From Flavobacterium sp. (GTDB lineage Bacteria; Bacteroidota; Bacteroidia; Flavobacteriales; Flavobacteriaceae): 64,000 nucleotides of DNA. Shown in pieces: positions 53,951-64,000 of the stretch (position 1 is the stretch's first letter; the number at the start of each line of letters is the position of its first letter). The translations under genes were made by a program, and so were the position numbers. Location of the stretch: the NCBI GenBank assembly GCA_015234525.1, contig JADGMX010000041.1:310001-374000 (forward strand). Reading direction: 5' to 3'. The notes beneath the pieces were generated by a model. The model saw only the letters and a list, made by a program, of their open reading frames with translations. It was not told the DNA's origin and made no database searches.

Positions 53951-56154
53951 TGTTTGTGGTTCATCGTGTAAACGCCCTTCCGGATGCTTTCGGTGAGGTT
54001 GATGAGCCACATCAATTGTTCAATAATCAGTTGCGCTTCCTGACGGATGAGTTGTCGTTCAAGAAGGGAAAGCTCGCGGCCTTCCGCCAAGGTTTGTTCG
54101 GTTAGATCACGCATTTCGCTGAAACGAAGGTCGAGGTCGGCTTGTTGCGAATCCTCAGAGGATTTCCCGTCGAGCATTTCAACGGTTTCGTCCAGATTTT
54201 TCAGGGCGGCTTTTACTACCACGTTGAATGCTTCCGAAGCCTTTGTGGTGTCGTGCGATTGGATGTAAGTTCCGAGCGATGCCAATGACGAGAGCAGCGT
54301 ATGATTTGAAACGGCTAATTGATAGGCTTCCGAAAGATTTTTCTGCCGGCGCTTTGGCTCTTGAATCATTCGCTGATAGGACGCCATTAAGTTGCCGATA
54401 TCGATAAATGCGGCTTTTCTGGCAAGTCGGTATGAAACCGGCGCTTCTCCTTTTTGATTGTACAATTTTGAAATTTCTTTCAGATAAGTGCGGTTTGAAG
54501 CGACAGCTTTTTTAAGATAAACCGGAATGCTCAAAAACTCCCATGACGGCCACAGGAAATTATTCGCCAGAAATGCTATTGCTGCAGCAACTACGGTGTC
54601 GATAATTCTGTAGCCAACAACATCGCGCACGTCCGGTGTGAGCATGCTATACAAAAAGACCACGTACATCGTAACGAAGGTAGCGCCAACCTTATAATTG
54701 ATATTCGACATCGAGTACCCGAGAATCATCGAAATAATTGCAAGCGACGTAATGACATAAACGTCATCAATCAAAAGTACAATTCCAAATGCGCCCATTC
54801 CGCCGATTACGGTGCCGATGATACGTTCAAAGGATCGCGATTTCGTCAATCCATAACCTGGTCGCAGGATGACCACTACTGTTAACAGTATCCAATACGA
54901 ATTTTGCAAGGGAAGCAGTTCGCCGATGATCATTCCGCATAGAATGGCAATAGTAAGCCTCAGTGCGTGCCTGAATGTGGCTGACGAAAAGCTAAAATTT
55001 TCGAGTAGCGTTCGAAGCGGATAATATTGTGGTGTCAAAAACTTGTCGAGGTCTTTATCGCGGCCTTTAAGATCGTGTGCGAAGGACGTCAGCGAAACTG
55101 CTTTTTCGATGATGTTGATTTTTTCCGCCTGCTTTTCGGCATAGTCAAGCATTGTTGTCAGCATGTAAACGCCTTCCGAGCTTTTTGCGGCGCCAAGTGT
55201 TGCTTCATATTCATTGATGGCATCTTGCAGCGCCGCGAGTTCGTTTAGCAATCGGTGTTTTGAAACGTATTTAGTTCGCTGAACAATGCTTTTTGAAATC
55301 CGCTTTAACGTTGACGCCAATCGGTAGGCGAGTTCCTGATAGGTTCGCAAAACCTGCGGATGGTCTTTAAATTTCTCTTGGAGTTTCTCGTGTTCGAAAC
55401 CAGTAGCTAATGCGAGTTCCAGAATGTCGAGCAATGAGACGAAAACGATCAGCCTTTTGCGGTTTTGCCCGGTAGGTCCGGATGCGTGCTTGCTGCTAAA
55501 AAGGATTTCGCGGATACTTTCGTGGATGGTATTCAGTTCAACCTGAAGTTCAAGTTGTTTGGCGACGATTTTCTTTCGGTCGGCATCGATATTCCAAAGA
55601 TCACCGCGAAGCTTCAGATACTTTCCGGTAATTCGGATGCATTCGGCAATTTGAAGCTCGGCATAACGATTCGGTCGCAGGTAGTAGAAAAGCAACGACA
55701 CGCAGGTGTAGAAAAGTCCACCGCCAAGCATCAACAGCGTGTGCATAATCAATTCGTTACCCGCATAAATATTGCTAAAAACCAGCGAAACCGACAGTAA
55801 TCCTGAGAATGAAATCAATGTCGCCCGTGGTCCGTACGCCGAGATCATCGCCAGTAAAAAAATCATAATGGCAACAACCGGATAAAGAATGTATTTAAAC
55901 GGATACACGATGCTGACCAAAAAAGCGCTTCCCGCCAAAATGAAAGATGCCGCAAGAAGTCCGTTAACCTTGTGTTTGAGGTTGCTCGAAATGTCGCTCG
56001 GAAACGCCAATAATGCGCCGATTGCAATTGTAAAACCAACCTCGAAATGACCTAACATCGCGAATGCCACAACCGGGGCCACTGATGCTAGGGTAACTTT
56101 CAACGCATTTGTGAAGTTTGAACTTTCTGCGAAAAATCTGACTTTCTCAACCAT
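53947..56154 (-). CDS. FUSC family inner-membrane protein (YccS/YhfK-like)
   Basis: FRHALRLTIAILCGMIIGELLPLQNSYWILLTVVVILRPGYGLTKSRSFERIIGTVIGG. Confidence 0.9.
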   Translation of the reverse strand: MVEKVRFFAESSNFTNALKVTLASVAPVVAFAMLGHFEVGFTIAIGALLAFPSDISSNLKHKVNGLLAASFILAGSAFLVSIVYPFKYILYPVVAIMIFLLAMISAYGPRATLISFSGLLSVSLVFSNIYAGNELIMHTLLMLGGGLFYTCVSLLFYYLRPNRYAELQIAECIRITGKYLKLRGDLWNIDADRKKIVAKQLELQVELNTIHESIREILFSSKHASGPTGQNRKRLIVFVSLLDILELALATGFEHEKLQEKFKDHPQVLRTYQELAYRLASTLKRISKSIVQRTKYVSKHRLLNELAALQDAINEYEATLGAAKSSEGVYMLTTMLDYAEKQAEKINIIEKAVSLTSFAHDLKGRDKDLDKFLTPQYYPLRTLLENFSFSSATFRHALRLTIAILCGMIIGELLPLQNSYWILLTVVVILRPGYGLTKSRSFERIIGTVIGGMGAFGIVLLIDDVYVITSLAIISMILGYSMSNINYKVGATFVTMYVVFLYSMLTPDVRDVVGYRIIDTVVAAAIAFLANNFLWPSWEFLSIPVYLKKAVASNRTYLKEISKLYNQKGEAPVSYRLARKAAFIDIGNLMASYQRMIQEPKRRQKNLSEAYQLAVSNHTLLSSLASLGTYIQSHDTTKASEAFNVVVKAALKNLDETVEMLDGKSSEDSQQADLDLRFSEMRDLTEQTLAEGRELSLLERQLIRQEAQLIIEQLMWLINLTESIRKGVYTMNHKH

Positions 56155-56320
56155 AGAACAAAGGTACGTATTGAATGAATGTTGGCATTACACCATTGTT
56201 GCATTTAGGTTAAAATTATAAAAAAAGGCTAATTGTAAGGTCTCGGCCGACCATTGTTCATTTTTTCACTATTTTTGCGCGGTTCCCGTTTTTTTGGCGG
56301 AACTCAATAAATAAGAACAA

Positions 56321-56908
56321 ATGATTTTACCAATAGTTGGTTATGGCGACCCGGTGTTGCGAAAAGTAGGTGTTGAAATCACACCCGAATATCCACATCT
56401 GAAAGACATCATTGCCGACATGTACGAAACCATGTACAACGCATATGGTGTTGGATTGGCGGCGCCGCAGGTCGGATTGGCGATCAGACTTTTCGTGATC
56501 GATACCAAACCGTTTTCCGAAGACGACGAGCTTTCGACTGAAGAACGCGAACAATTGAAAAACTTCAAGCAAACCTTCATCAATGCAAAAATGCTGAAAG
56601 AAGAAGGTGAGGAGTGGGGTTTCAACGAAGGTTGTCTGAGCATTCCCGAAGTTCGTGAAGACGTATATCGCAATGAGCGAATTACAATCGAGTATTTCGA
56701 TGCCGATTTCAACAAAAAAACTGAGGTTTACGACGGCTTCATCGCCCGTGTGATTCAGCACGAGTACGATCATATCGAAGGCATTCTTTTTACCGACAAA
56801 ATTTCGTCGTTGAAAAAACGCCTGATCACCAAGAAATTACACAATATCATGGAGGGCAAAACCCGTCCGGATTATAAAATGAAATTTGTAGCCAAAAAAG
56901 GCAGATAA
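56321..56908 (+). CDS. def: Peptide deformylase
   Basis: GVGLAAPQVG...EGCLSIPEVR...RVIQHEYDHIEGILF. Confidence 0.96.
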   Translation: MILPIVGYGDPVLRKVGVEITPEYPHLKDIIADMYETMYNAYGVGLAAPQVGLAIRLFVIDTKPFSEDDELSTEEREQLKNFKQTFINAKMLKEEGEEWGFNEGCLSIPEVREDVYRNERITIEYFDADFNKKTEVYDGFIARVIQHEYDHIEGILFTDKISSLKKRLITKKLHNIMEGKTRPDYKMKFVAKKGR

Positions 56909-56924
56909 AAATAAATAGCTTATT

Positions 56925-57431
56925 ATGAACTTAGAGAAAGTATTGGCCATTTCTGGCAAACCGGGATTATATGTTTTAAAAGTGCAAACAAGATCAGGTT
57001 TCGTAGCTGAATCATTGCTTGACGGAAAGAAAATAACAGTAGGTCTTAGAAGTAATGTCAGCCTTTTATCGGAAATTTCGATGTACACCAATACTGCTGA
57101 GAAACCGTTGGCTGAAGTAATGCGTAACATCGCTGAAAAAGAAGATAACGGACCGGCAGTGTCTCATAAAGAGGATAACGACAAACTGATCGCTTACTTT
57201 AAAGAAATTCTTCCCGATTACGATCAAGATCGTGTTTATACATCAGATATCAAGAAGGTACTTAACTGGTACAATCTTCTTCAAAGTAAAGGAATGGTTT
57301 CTAAAGAAGCGCCAAAGGCTGATGCTAAGTCGGCTGCCGCAGAAGCAGAACCAGAAATGGTCGCTGAAGAGGTTGCAACTGAAGCAGCTCCGCCAAAGAA
57401 AAAAGCGGCTGCAAAAAAGAAAGCGGAGTAA
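56925..57431 (+). CDS. DUF5606 domain-containing protein
   Basis: MNLEKVLAISGKPGLYVLKVQTRSGFVAESLLDGKKITVGLRSNVSLLSEISMYT; Lys/Ala-rich tail. Confidence 0.8.
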   Translation: MNLEKVLAISGKPGLYVLKVQTRSGFVAESLLDGKKITVGLRSNVSLLSEISMYTNTAEKPLAEVMRNIAEKEDNGPAVSHKEDNDKLIAYFKEILPDYDQDRVYTSDIKKVLNWYNLLQSKGMVSKEAPKADAKSAAAEAEPEMVAEEVATEAAPPKKKAAAKKKAE

Positions 57432-57471
57432 TCTTTTAACTCAATCGCATTTTGCGATAAACATCTAGCCT

Positions 57472-58251
57472 ATGTATACTAAAAAACTGCAACTCGAGGC
57501 CTATGAGCGTCTTCTCGATATCATGGATGATTTGCGGGAAAAGTGTCCGTGGGATAAAAAGCAGACCCTTCAAAGCTTGCGTCATCTCACTATCGAGGAA
57601 ACGTATGAACTTGGCGATGCCATCCTAAACAACGATCACGACGAGATCAAAAAAGAACTCGGCGATTTGTTGCTTCATATCGTATTTTATGCCAAAATCG
57701 GTAGTGAAACAGGAGCGTTCGACATGGCGGATGTGGCTAACGGAATCTGCGATAAACTCATCAACCGACATCCACATATTTATGGCGATGTTGAGGTTAA
57801 AGATGAAGAAGAAGTTAAACGCAACTGGGAACAAATTAAACTAGCCGAAGGTAAAAAATCGGTGTTGGAAGGCGTTCCGGCCGGATTGCCCGCACTGGTA
57901 AAGGCGTCTCGGATTCAGGATAAAGTAAAAGGCGTTGGATTCGATTGGGAAGAACCAAATCAGGTTTGGGACAAAGTCAACGAAGAACTTCAGGAGCTTC
58001 AAAACGAGGTTGCCGCTGGCGATCACGACAAGATTGAAGGTGAGTTTGGCGATGTGCTATTCTCCCTGATTAATTACGCCCGATTCCTGAACATCAGTGC
58101 TGAAGACGCGCTAGAACGAACCAATAAAAAATTCATCAAAAGGTTTCAATATCTCGAAAGCAAAGCCGCCGAGATCGGAAAGCCCTTAAGCGAGATGACT
58201 CTTGCCGAAATGGACGTTTATTGGAACTCTTCAAAACAATTTGACAAATAA
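57472..58251 (+). CDS. mazG: Nucleoside triphosphate pyrophosphohydrolase MazG
   Basis: LREKCPWDKKQTLQSLRHLTIEETYELGDAI...HDEIKKELGDLLLHIVFYA. Confidence 0.96.
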   Translation: MYTKKLQLEAYERLLDIMDDLREKCPWDKKQTLQSLRHLTIEETYELGDAILNNDHDEIKKELGDLLLHIVFYAKIGSETGAFDMADVANGICDKLINRHPHIYGDVEVKDEEEVKRNWEQIKLAEGKKSVLEGVPAGLPALVKASRIQDKVKGVGFDWEEPNQVWDKVNEELQELQNEVAAGDHDKIEGEFGDVLFSLINYARFLNISAEDALERTNKKFIKRFQYLESKAAEIGKPLSEMTLAEMDVYWNSSKQFDK

Positions 58252-58282
58252 AAAAAAGCCATCCGACAGGATGGCTTTTTTT
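58252..58282. terminator. Bidirectional intrinsic terminator between mazG and DUF349 gene
   Basis: AAAAAAAGCCATCCgacaGGATGGCTTTTTTT. Confidence 0.9.
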
Positions 58283-60436
58283 CTATTCAGTTTGAATGCT
58301 TCGTAACTGCTTTAACTTCGTGCGAAGCGTATTTAATTCTTCCTTGTGGTTTTCAATGTTCTTCCGAACTTCATTTACCATCGGATTGTTTCCTTTAGCA
58401 TTCGCAAAGAACTGAATGTTGTTCTCAAGCTGCAGGATCTCCGACTGAACTTCGTCGATTTTTCGCATCAAGAAAATCTTTTCGTTCTCCAATTTACGAG
58501 TGTCATTTCCTTCCGCAAGCGACTCCAATCGGTTTGAGAATCGCATCATGTCCGCATCTTTCTTGCTCAAGCTGAGCTTCTCGAATAAGGCATCCAATAT
58601 TTTATTGAATTTCCCCTCGATATGACGACGCGCCGACGGAACACGGCCCAAACCTTTCCAATTTTCTATATGTTCCTTGATCGCAGCCAGATCGGTTTTA
58701 TGATCGCCTGTCATCTGAAACTCGCGGAGTTTTTCCAAATATGATTTCTTCTTTTCAAAAGCTTCGAGTTCTTCGGCGTTTTCCTCTGAACGGCTTTCTT
58801 TCAAACGCTCGAAATAGTGGTTGCAGGCGCCGCGGAATTCCTTCCAAAGTTTATCTGAATATTTTCGCGGAACATGCCCAATTTGCTTCCATTCTTCCTG
58901 AATCTGCTTCATGATTGGCGTTGTAGTCGCAAAATCGTCGCTATTTTGAAGTTCTTTGGCTTTTTCAACAAGCGCAGTCTTCTTGCTTAAATTGTCGTTC
59001 TGATCTTTCTTAATATCCTTGTAAAACGAGTTCTTCAGGCTGTTAAACTCGCGAACCGCATTCTTAAAGCTAGACCACGTTTCTTCATTAACTTCGAGCG
59101 GAACTTTCCCGAGCGAGAAAAATTCATTTCGCAACGCTTCAACTTTGTCGATTTGCCCAAGCCAGGCTGAATGTGTGCCGACTTTCTCCTTCGAAAGTTC
59201 CTGAAGTTGGGCAATGATTGCCTGCTTTTTCTCCAGATTTTCCTGTTCCGAACCGCGTTGTTTTTCAAAAAGTTCTTCGCGTTTGTCGTGCATTTGCTTG
59301 GTCAATTCGCTAAAGCGATTCCAGATTTCCTCACGGTGTTGTCTGGAAACGGGCCCGATCTCTTCCTTCCAGATCCGGTGAAGATCCTGAAGCTCGCGGA
59401 ACGCTTTGTTAACATCATTTTCATTCACCAATTCCTCAACCCGCGCAATGATTTTTTGCTTTAATTCGAGGTTGTGTTTAAAATCCAGATCGCGCGCCTC
59501 ACGGTCTAAGTGAAGGTAATCGTAGAAATTCTCAACGTGGAAATGGTAATTGTTCCAAACGTGGTTATACTTGTCCTTCGGAATCGGTCCGGCGTTTTTC
59601 CAGCGCTCCCGAATTTCGTTAAAATGCTTTAGCGTATCCTTGATGTTCTCCTGTGGATTAATCAGGTTTTTGAGCTCTTCAACAATTTCAAGACGCTTTT
59701 CAAGGTTCGCCTGAAGGTTGTTTTGCTGGCTTTTGTGATGCGCGTTTCGCTTGTCGCGGTAAAGTCCGTACAATTGGTCAAATCGCGCTTTAAGCGGATA
59801 ATTATAGTCGAAATCCTCAGTGTCATCAGGGTTTTCCCGATGATGTGCTTCTCGTTTTTCTTCGATTAGCGCGTGATATTTCGATAAAAAGTTTCGTTTG
59901 ATTTCCTCAACATGATCGCGAATCGCAGTAATTCCGTAATTGGTAACAAGTTTTTCAAGCTCATTGACCAAAGTATCCATTTCATAATCCTGATATTCAG
60001 GCATTAGTAGCGATTCCATTTCGCGTGTCGAGGTGTCGTTGTCGGCAGATTCCGCCATCGATAAAACAGTTTCCTGCAATTCGGTCGCGCCCGCATGTTC
60101 AACACGGTCGATCACATTTCCGGTCTGGTCGATGTTGTCGTTTTTTTCAATAGCCTCAGCAATAGCCTCTTCGCGCTCATCGTCAATTTCAATCGGCTCG
60201 TTTTCAGCGTTACCTTCGATCGGCTGATCATTATTTTCAGTTAGAAGGTCTTCCGGAACATCGTCGTTTTCTTTGGCTTCTGCCGCAAAAAACGCATCAA
60301 GTGGCGCTACCGTTTCTTCTTGTGGCGTCTCATCGATGATTTCATTTTGCGCATCTGGCGCTGAATTTTGAGTCGGATTCTCCGGTGTCATCTGTCCGTC
60401 TGCGTTTTGCAGGTTGTCGTTCTTTTCTTCTAACAT
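58283..60436 (-). CDS. DUF349 domain-containing protein
   Basis: Acidic N-terminus followed by repeated ~70-aa blocks (RWKNAGPIPKDKYNHVWNNY; EEWKQIGHVPRKYSDKLWKEFRGAC; ENWKGLGRVP). Confidence 0.9.
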   Translation of the reverse strand: MLEEKNDNLQNADGQMTPENPTQNSAPDAQNEIIDETPQEETVAPLDAFFAAEAKENDDVPEDLLTENNDQPIEGNAENEPIEIDDEREEAIAEAIEKNDNIDQTGNVIDRVEHAGATELQETVLSMAESADNDTSTREMESLLMPEYQDYEMDTLVNELEKLVTNYGITAIRDHVEEIKRNFLSKYHALIEEKREAHHRENPDDTEDFDYNYPLKARFDQLYGLYRDKRNAHHKSQQNNLQANLEKRLEIVEELKNLINPQENIKDTLKHFNEIRERWKNAGPIPKDKYNHVWNNYHFHVENFYDYLHLDREARDLDFKHNLELKQKIIARVEELVNENDVNKAFRELQDLHRIWKEEIGPVSRQHREEIWNRFSELTKQMHDKREELFEKQRGSEQENLEKKQAIIAQLQELSKEKVGTHSAWLGQIDKVEALRNEFFSLGKVPLEVNEETWSSFKNAVREFNSLKNSFYKDIKKDQNDNLSKKTALVEKAKELQNSDDFATTTPIMKQIQEEWKQIGHVPRKYSDKLWKEFRGACNHYFERLKESRSEENAEELEAFEKKKSYLEKLREFQMTGDHKTDLAAIKEHIENWKGLGRVPSARRHIEGKFNKILDALFEKLSLSKKDADMMRFSNRLESLAEGNDTRKLENEKIFLMRKIDEVQSEILQLENNIQFFANAKGNNPMVNEVRKNIENHKEELNTLRTKLKQLRSIQTE

Positions 60437-60562
60437 CGTCTAAATGTTTAAGGTTGCTGATAAAAAATACTGCGAAAGATACTAAACGCGACGTTAAATT
60501 CAAAGAAAAAGGTCGGCAGTCGATAAGCGACATTGGTTTTTTTTCGAAATTTTCGATGTTCA

Positions 60563-60644
60563 GGAGCTTGGTCCCGCTATCCGCTATATCTTTTTTCGGC
60601 CTGTCGGCACAAAAAAAGGATGCCGCTCCTATCGGGGCTAGAGC
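60563..60644 (+). repeat. Family A intergenic palindromic repeat (left of aroE)
   Basis: GGAGCTTGGTCCCGCTATCCGCTATATCTTTTTTCGGCCtgtcGGCACAAAAAAAGGATGCCGCTCCTATCGGGGCTAGAGC. Confidence 0.8.
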
Positions 60645-60656
60645 AATCGGGTTCGC

Positions 60657-61391
60657 TTACAAATTATTCCAGATTTTCCACGACGCCTCAGCCTGGCCAA
60701 CAAGCATTTCGTAGCCGTTAATGATCGTAGCTCCGGCTGTTTCGCCGCGTTGTAAAAAGCGTGTTTTCCCGGGATTGTAGATTAAATCATAAAGCAAATG
60801 CGATTTGCCTAAGTGCTGAAACGGAATTTCAGGCGCGCGGTCAATCTCCGGCGAAGTGCCAATCGGCGTGCAGTTGATGATTACGGTATGTTCAGATAAG
60901 ATTTCCGGGTCGAGTTGGCGGTATAAAAGCGTATCGTTTACTTTTTGCCGCGACACGAATTTATAGCCGATTCCAAGCGAATCAAGTGCAAAGGCAACTG
61001 CTTTTGAAGCGCCGCCGGTTCCTAAAATCAACGCTTTTTGATGATGTGGTTTCAATAACGGTTTGATCGAATCCCGAAATCCGATGTGATCGGTGTTGTG
61101 ACCGATGTGTTTTCCATCGGCGACTTCGATGGTATTTACCGCGCCGATTGTTTTGGCATCGTTAGATAAATCGTCGAGAAACGGGATAACTGCTTGCTTG
61201 TATGGAATGGTAACGTTGAGTCCGCGTAGGTTTTTGGTTTTCAAAACGTCGCTTAGCTGAGAAATATTGGTTACGTCGAAATTTACATATTGAGCGTTTA
61301 TGTTATCGCGTTCAAATTTCTGATTGAAATAGTTTCGGGAGAACGAATAGGCGATATTTTTGCCAAGAAGGCCGAAAATTTGTTTTTCCAT
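60657..61391 (-). CDS. aroE: Shikimate dehydrogenase
   Basis: FGLLGKNIAYSFSRNYFNQKF...LRGLNVTIPYKQAVIPFLD...GAVNTIEV...LILGTGGASKAVAFAL. Confidence 0.94.
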   Translation of the reverse strand: MEKQIFGLLGKNIAYSFSRNYFNQKFERDNINAQYVNFDVTNISQLSDVLKTKNLRGLNVTIPYKQAVIPFLDDLSNDAKTIGAVNTIEVADGKHIGHNTDHIGFRDSIKPLLKPHHQKALILGTGGASKAVAFALDSLGIGYKFVSRQKVNDTLLYRQLDPEILSEHTVIINCTPIGTSPEIDRAPEIPFQHLGKSHLLYDLIYNPGKTRFLQRGETAGATIINGYEMLVGQAEASWKIWNNL

Positions 61392-61460
61392 TTTACGGGT
61401 ATTAATCCACCAAAAGGTTCCAGATCAAAAGCGATTTGCGTTAAACGACCAATTTGGCCC

Positions 61461-61544
61461 TAGCCCCGATGGGAAGCGGCATCCTTTTTTGCGTGGAGTG
61501 TGCGAAATGCAAAAAAGATACAGCGGACAGCGGGAATCAGCTTC
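61461..61544 (-). repeat. Family A intergenic palindromic repeat (right of aroE, inverted)
   Basis: TAGCCCCGATGGGAAGCGGCATCCTTTTTTGC...GCAAAAAAGATACAGCGGACAGCGGGAATCAGCTT. Confidence 0.8.
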
Positions 61545-61594
61545 TCATCATCAAAGTTATGAATTGGGCACAAAAAAGTCCGGATAACCGGACC

Positions 61595-63037
61595 TTATTT
61601 TTTCTGCTTTTTGATAAAATTCTGAATGGCGCGTTTTGCCCAAATTGTAGGAAAAAGCTCCTTGAGAAGCGTGTGATTGTCGTAGTTCAGGCGAAGTGCT
61701 TCAGCCAGGTGATACAAACCTTTTGTCGACTCTTCCATCATCAGGTAAAGTCCGGCAAGTCGGTATGAAACTTCGTATTCGTTCGGGAAATATTCGGTTG
61801 CTTGCATAAGGGTTTGCACGGCTGCGTCCCATTCGCCTAAATATTGGAGGATGTCGACCCAGAAAAGCCAGGTGTCGAGTTGGTAATCGCCGAATTCGAC
61901 TGCTTTGCGATAACCTTCTTCGGCTTCTTCAAAAAGGTTTAGCGCCTTGCTGATAGTTGCGTAACGTTTCCAGTAAAGTCGGTTTTCATTGTCGATTGCA
62001 AGTGCTTTATTGACGTAAAAAAGGGCTTTTTGATAATTTTTCTGACGAACGTAATAGTCGGTTATGGCGATCCAGCCTTTGTCGAGAAGCGGATCTTCGT
62101 GGACGGTTTTGTTGAAATACTTGAGGGCTTTGACCTTATCGCCAAGTTTCTCGTAGCATTTCCCGATCCGCAACAGCGCGTATGATGTTGGGTCGTCAAG
62201 TTCGATAGTTCGTTTGTAGCTTTCGATGGCGTCCTGGTAGCGTTTGAGTCGCTCGAGCGCTTTACCGCGTTCCATAAACGCACCGAGGAATTCGTCGTCG
62301 ATATAAGTTGCAAACTCGAATGCGCGAACGGCTTGCTCGTATTGTTTTAGCCCGTAGTGTAGTCGGCCTGCCTGATGCCATGCAATTTCGCTATACGGAT
62401 TCCGCTCGATGTATTTCATCAGGTAATCGATAGCTTCGGTATTTTGATCGAGGAATTCGAAGCAATAGACCACGTTGTAAAGCGCGGCTTGATCTTCGGT
62501 ATCTTCTTCCAGACACTTGATGAAATTCTCTTTTGCGAGTTCGAGATTGTCCATAAAGAGATATTCCATACCGATCAGGTTGTAGACATCGGCAAAGTCG
62601 TCGGTATATTGAAGTGCAATTTTCAAGAGTTCAACTGCCTTTTCGTGGTTGTCGCGTTTGGAGTAGATGTTGGCTTTTTGAATGTAAATCTCCTCGTTGT
62701 GCGGTTCAAAGGCGTAGAGTTCGTTGAGCAGTTTTTCGGCCGCGTCGAGCTTATCGTCATAAACGAGCATTTCAACCTGGACTAATTTAAGCCCGGTTGA
62801 TTTTGGGTGCTGTTCAAGTGCGAGTTTTAAGGCTTTTTTTGCCAGGGATGATTTTCCCATGTCGAGATAATGCAAAATAATCTCTTCGAATTCTTCAGAA
62901 TCAAAAAAGAGTACTTTGTTGGTTTTCAGCATCGACTCAAATTTTGACAGGGATAAATTATAATCTTCTTCTTCGTTGCTTAGTTGCATACTGTTGTTCT
63001 TTAAATTATCCATACTAAAAGTACGGTGTGCATTCAT
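61595..63037 (-). CDS. Tetratricopeptide repeat protein
   Basis: Multiple TPRs: YIQKANIYSKRDNHEKAVELLKIALQYTDDFADVYNLIGMEYLFMDNLELAKENFIKCLEED. Confidence 0.93.
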   Translation of the reverse strand: MNAHRTFSMDNLKNNSMQLSNEEEDYNLSLSKFESMLKTNKVLFFDSEEFEEIILHYLDMGKSSLAKKALKLALEQHPKSTGLKLVQVEMLVYDDKLDAAEKLLNELYAFEPHNEEIYIQKANIYSKRDNHEKAVELLKIALQYTDDFADVYNLIGMEYLFMDNLELAKENFIKCLEEDTEDQAALYNVVYCFEFLDQNTEAIDYLMKYIERNPYSEIAWHQAGRLHYGLKQYEQAVRAFEFATYIDDEFLGAFMERGKALERLKRYQDAIESYKRTIELDDPTSYALLRIGKCYEKLGDKVKALKYFNKTVHEDPLLDKGWIAITDYYVRQKNYQKALFYVNKALAIDNENRLYWKRYATISKALNLFEEAEEGYRKAVEFGDYQLDTWLFWVDILQYLGEWDAAVQTLMQATEYFPNEYEVSYRLAGLYLMMEESTKGLYHLAEALRLNYDNHTLLKELFPTIWAKRAIQNFIKKQKK

Positions 63038-63103
63038 GCCTATGGTGAAAATCTGGAGTTCTTGTGAACAATTTAATTAACAACGACCAACATGAGTTGC
63101 AAG

Positions 63104-64000
63104 TTATTGCGCGGCTTCGATCTCGTCGAGCACTTTTAGGATTATGGCGCAACCTTCGCGAATTTCCTCTTCTGAAATAGTAAGAGGCGGCGTGATCCGG
63201 ACAGCCCGTCCTTCAAAAAGTAGCCAAAATAAAATTACGCCTTTATCCTGACATTGTAATATAACCTGATTGGTGATTTCGGCAGACGGAGTCATTGCTG
63301 CAAGCATAAGACCTCTGCCGCGGATTTCCTCTATCAAAGGATGTACCAGAAGTTGTCTGAACAATGCCTCCTTGACTAAGGTTTGCTCCATCATGCTGGT
63401 CTCAGTGATTTCTCTTAAAGTTGCCAAACAAGCTGCCGCTATGACAGGATGTCCGCCAAAGGTTGTGATATGTCCGAGTTTGGGATTTTCTGACAGTAAA
63501 CTCATCATTTCAGACGAGGCTGTAAAGGCACCAACCGGCATTCCGCCGCCCATTCCTTTTCCGAGAATCACTATATCGGGAACAACATCGTAATTTTCGA
63601 AACCAAATAGTTTTCCGGTTCGGCCAAATCCGGGTTGGATCTCGTCGATGATCATCAGCGTGCCGGTTTCGTTACAGCGCTCGCGGACTTTCTTTAAATA
63701 TCCGTTTGCGGGTTCGATAAATCCGGCGCCGCCTTGAATGCTTTCAAGAATCACTCCGGCGGTTTGTGTGGTGATTTTTTGCAAGTCCTCGACGTTGTTG
63801 AATCGGATAAACGAAACGTCCGGAATTAATGGCCGAAACGCGCGTTTTCGTTCTTCAAAACCCATGACGCTCATCGATCCCATCGTGTTGCCGTGATAAG
63901 CGTCGTAACAAGATACAAGTGCACTTCGTCCGGTAACGCGGCGGGCGAGTTTAAGCGCGCCTTCGGTGGCTTCGGTTCCCGAGTTGACAAGGTATGTGGT
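63104..64000 (-). CDS. Class III (acetylornithine/ornithine-type) aminotransferase, N-terminus beyond window
   Basis: Frame is open to the window edge: TTYLVNSGTEATEGALKLARRVTGRSALVSCYDAYHGNTMGSMSVMGFEE...MIIDEIQPGFGRTGKLFGFENYDVVPDIVILGKGMGGGMPVGA; ORF-track start 63883 is internal. Confidence 0.92.
   Translation of the reverse strand, partial: TTYLVNSGTEATEGALKLARRVTGRSALVSCYDAYHGNTMGSMSVMGFEERKRAFRPLIPDVSFIRFNNVEDLQKITTQTAGVILESIQGGAGFIEPANGYLKKVRERCNETGTLMIIDEIQPGFGRTGKLFGFENYDVVPDIVILGKGMGGGMPVGAFTASSEMMSLLSENPKLGHITTFGGHPVIAAACLATLREITETSMMEQTLVKEALFRQLLVHPLIEEIRGRGLMLAAMTPSAEITNQVILQCQDKGVILFWLLFEGRAVRITPPLTISEEEIREGCAIILKVLDEIEAAQ

Noticed and set aside
56250-56320. Small hairpin GTTCCCG-T7-GGCGGAAC upstream of def as a riboswitch
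   Set aside because: The stem is only about 5 bp and no known riboswitch features were seen.

Overview
This window is a 64 kb stretch of a Flavobacteriaceae-type (Bacteroidota) chromosome. Evidence for that: T9SS type A and B sorting tails, 2TM-domain proteins, a DUF4295 gene after rpmB-rpmG, BshC, and TTG-N19-TAnnTTTG promoters. It is mostly core genome: exonuclease, FAH hydrolase, Hpt, cinA, rpmB/rpmG/ftsY, ndk, bshC, radical SAM, rimO, proS, two tRNA-Glu, rpsT, typA, ABC transporters, ctaA, CCA transferase, a lipooligosaccharide/sialic-acid-like glycan cluster, dapD, ruvX, mqo, def, mazG, aroE and a class III aminotransferase. No CRISPR array, prophage or intact transposon was seen. The most interesting non-routine signals are: (1) a LytTR/histidine-kinase/2TM operon next to a TonB receptor, with AgrA-like 9-N12-9 direct repeats in front of both transcription units; (2) a seven-copy intergenic palindromic repeat whose apical stem changes sequence but stays self-complementary, with two inverted copies flanking aroE; (3) a second, unrelated arm-loop-arm intergenic repeat with two copies; (4) two copies of a modular low-complexity tract ending at a start codon; (5) a sialic-acid-type cluster with a NeuA-HAD fusion and a NeuB lacking the SAF domain; (6) an apparent 1-nt frameshift in a DUF2007 gene; (7) a probable decayed transposase tail; (8) six convergent gene pairs whose stop codons abut or overlap. 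All assignments come from reading the sequence and ORF translations. No database search was run.
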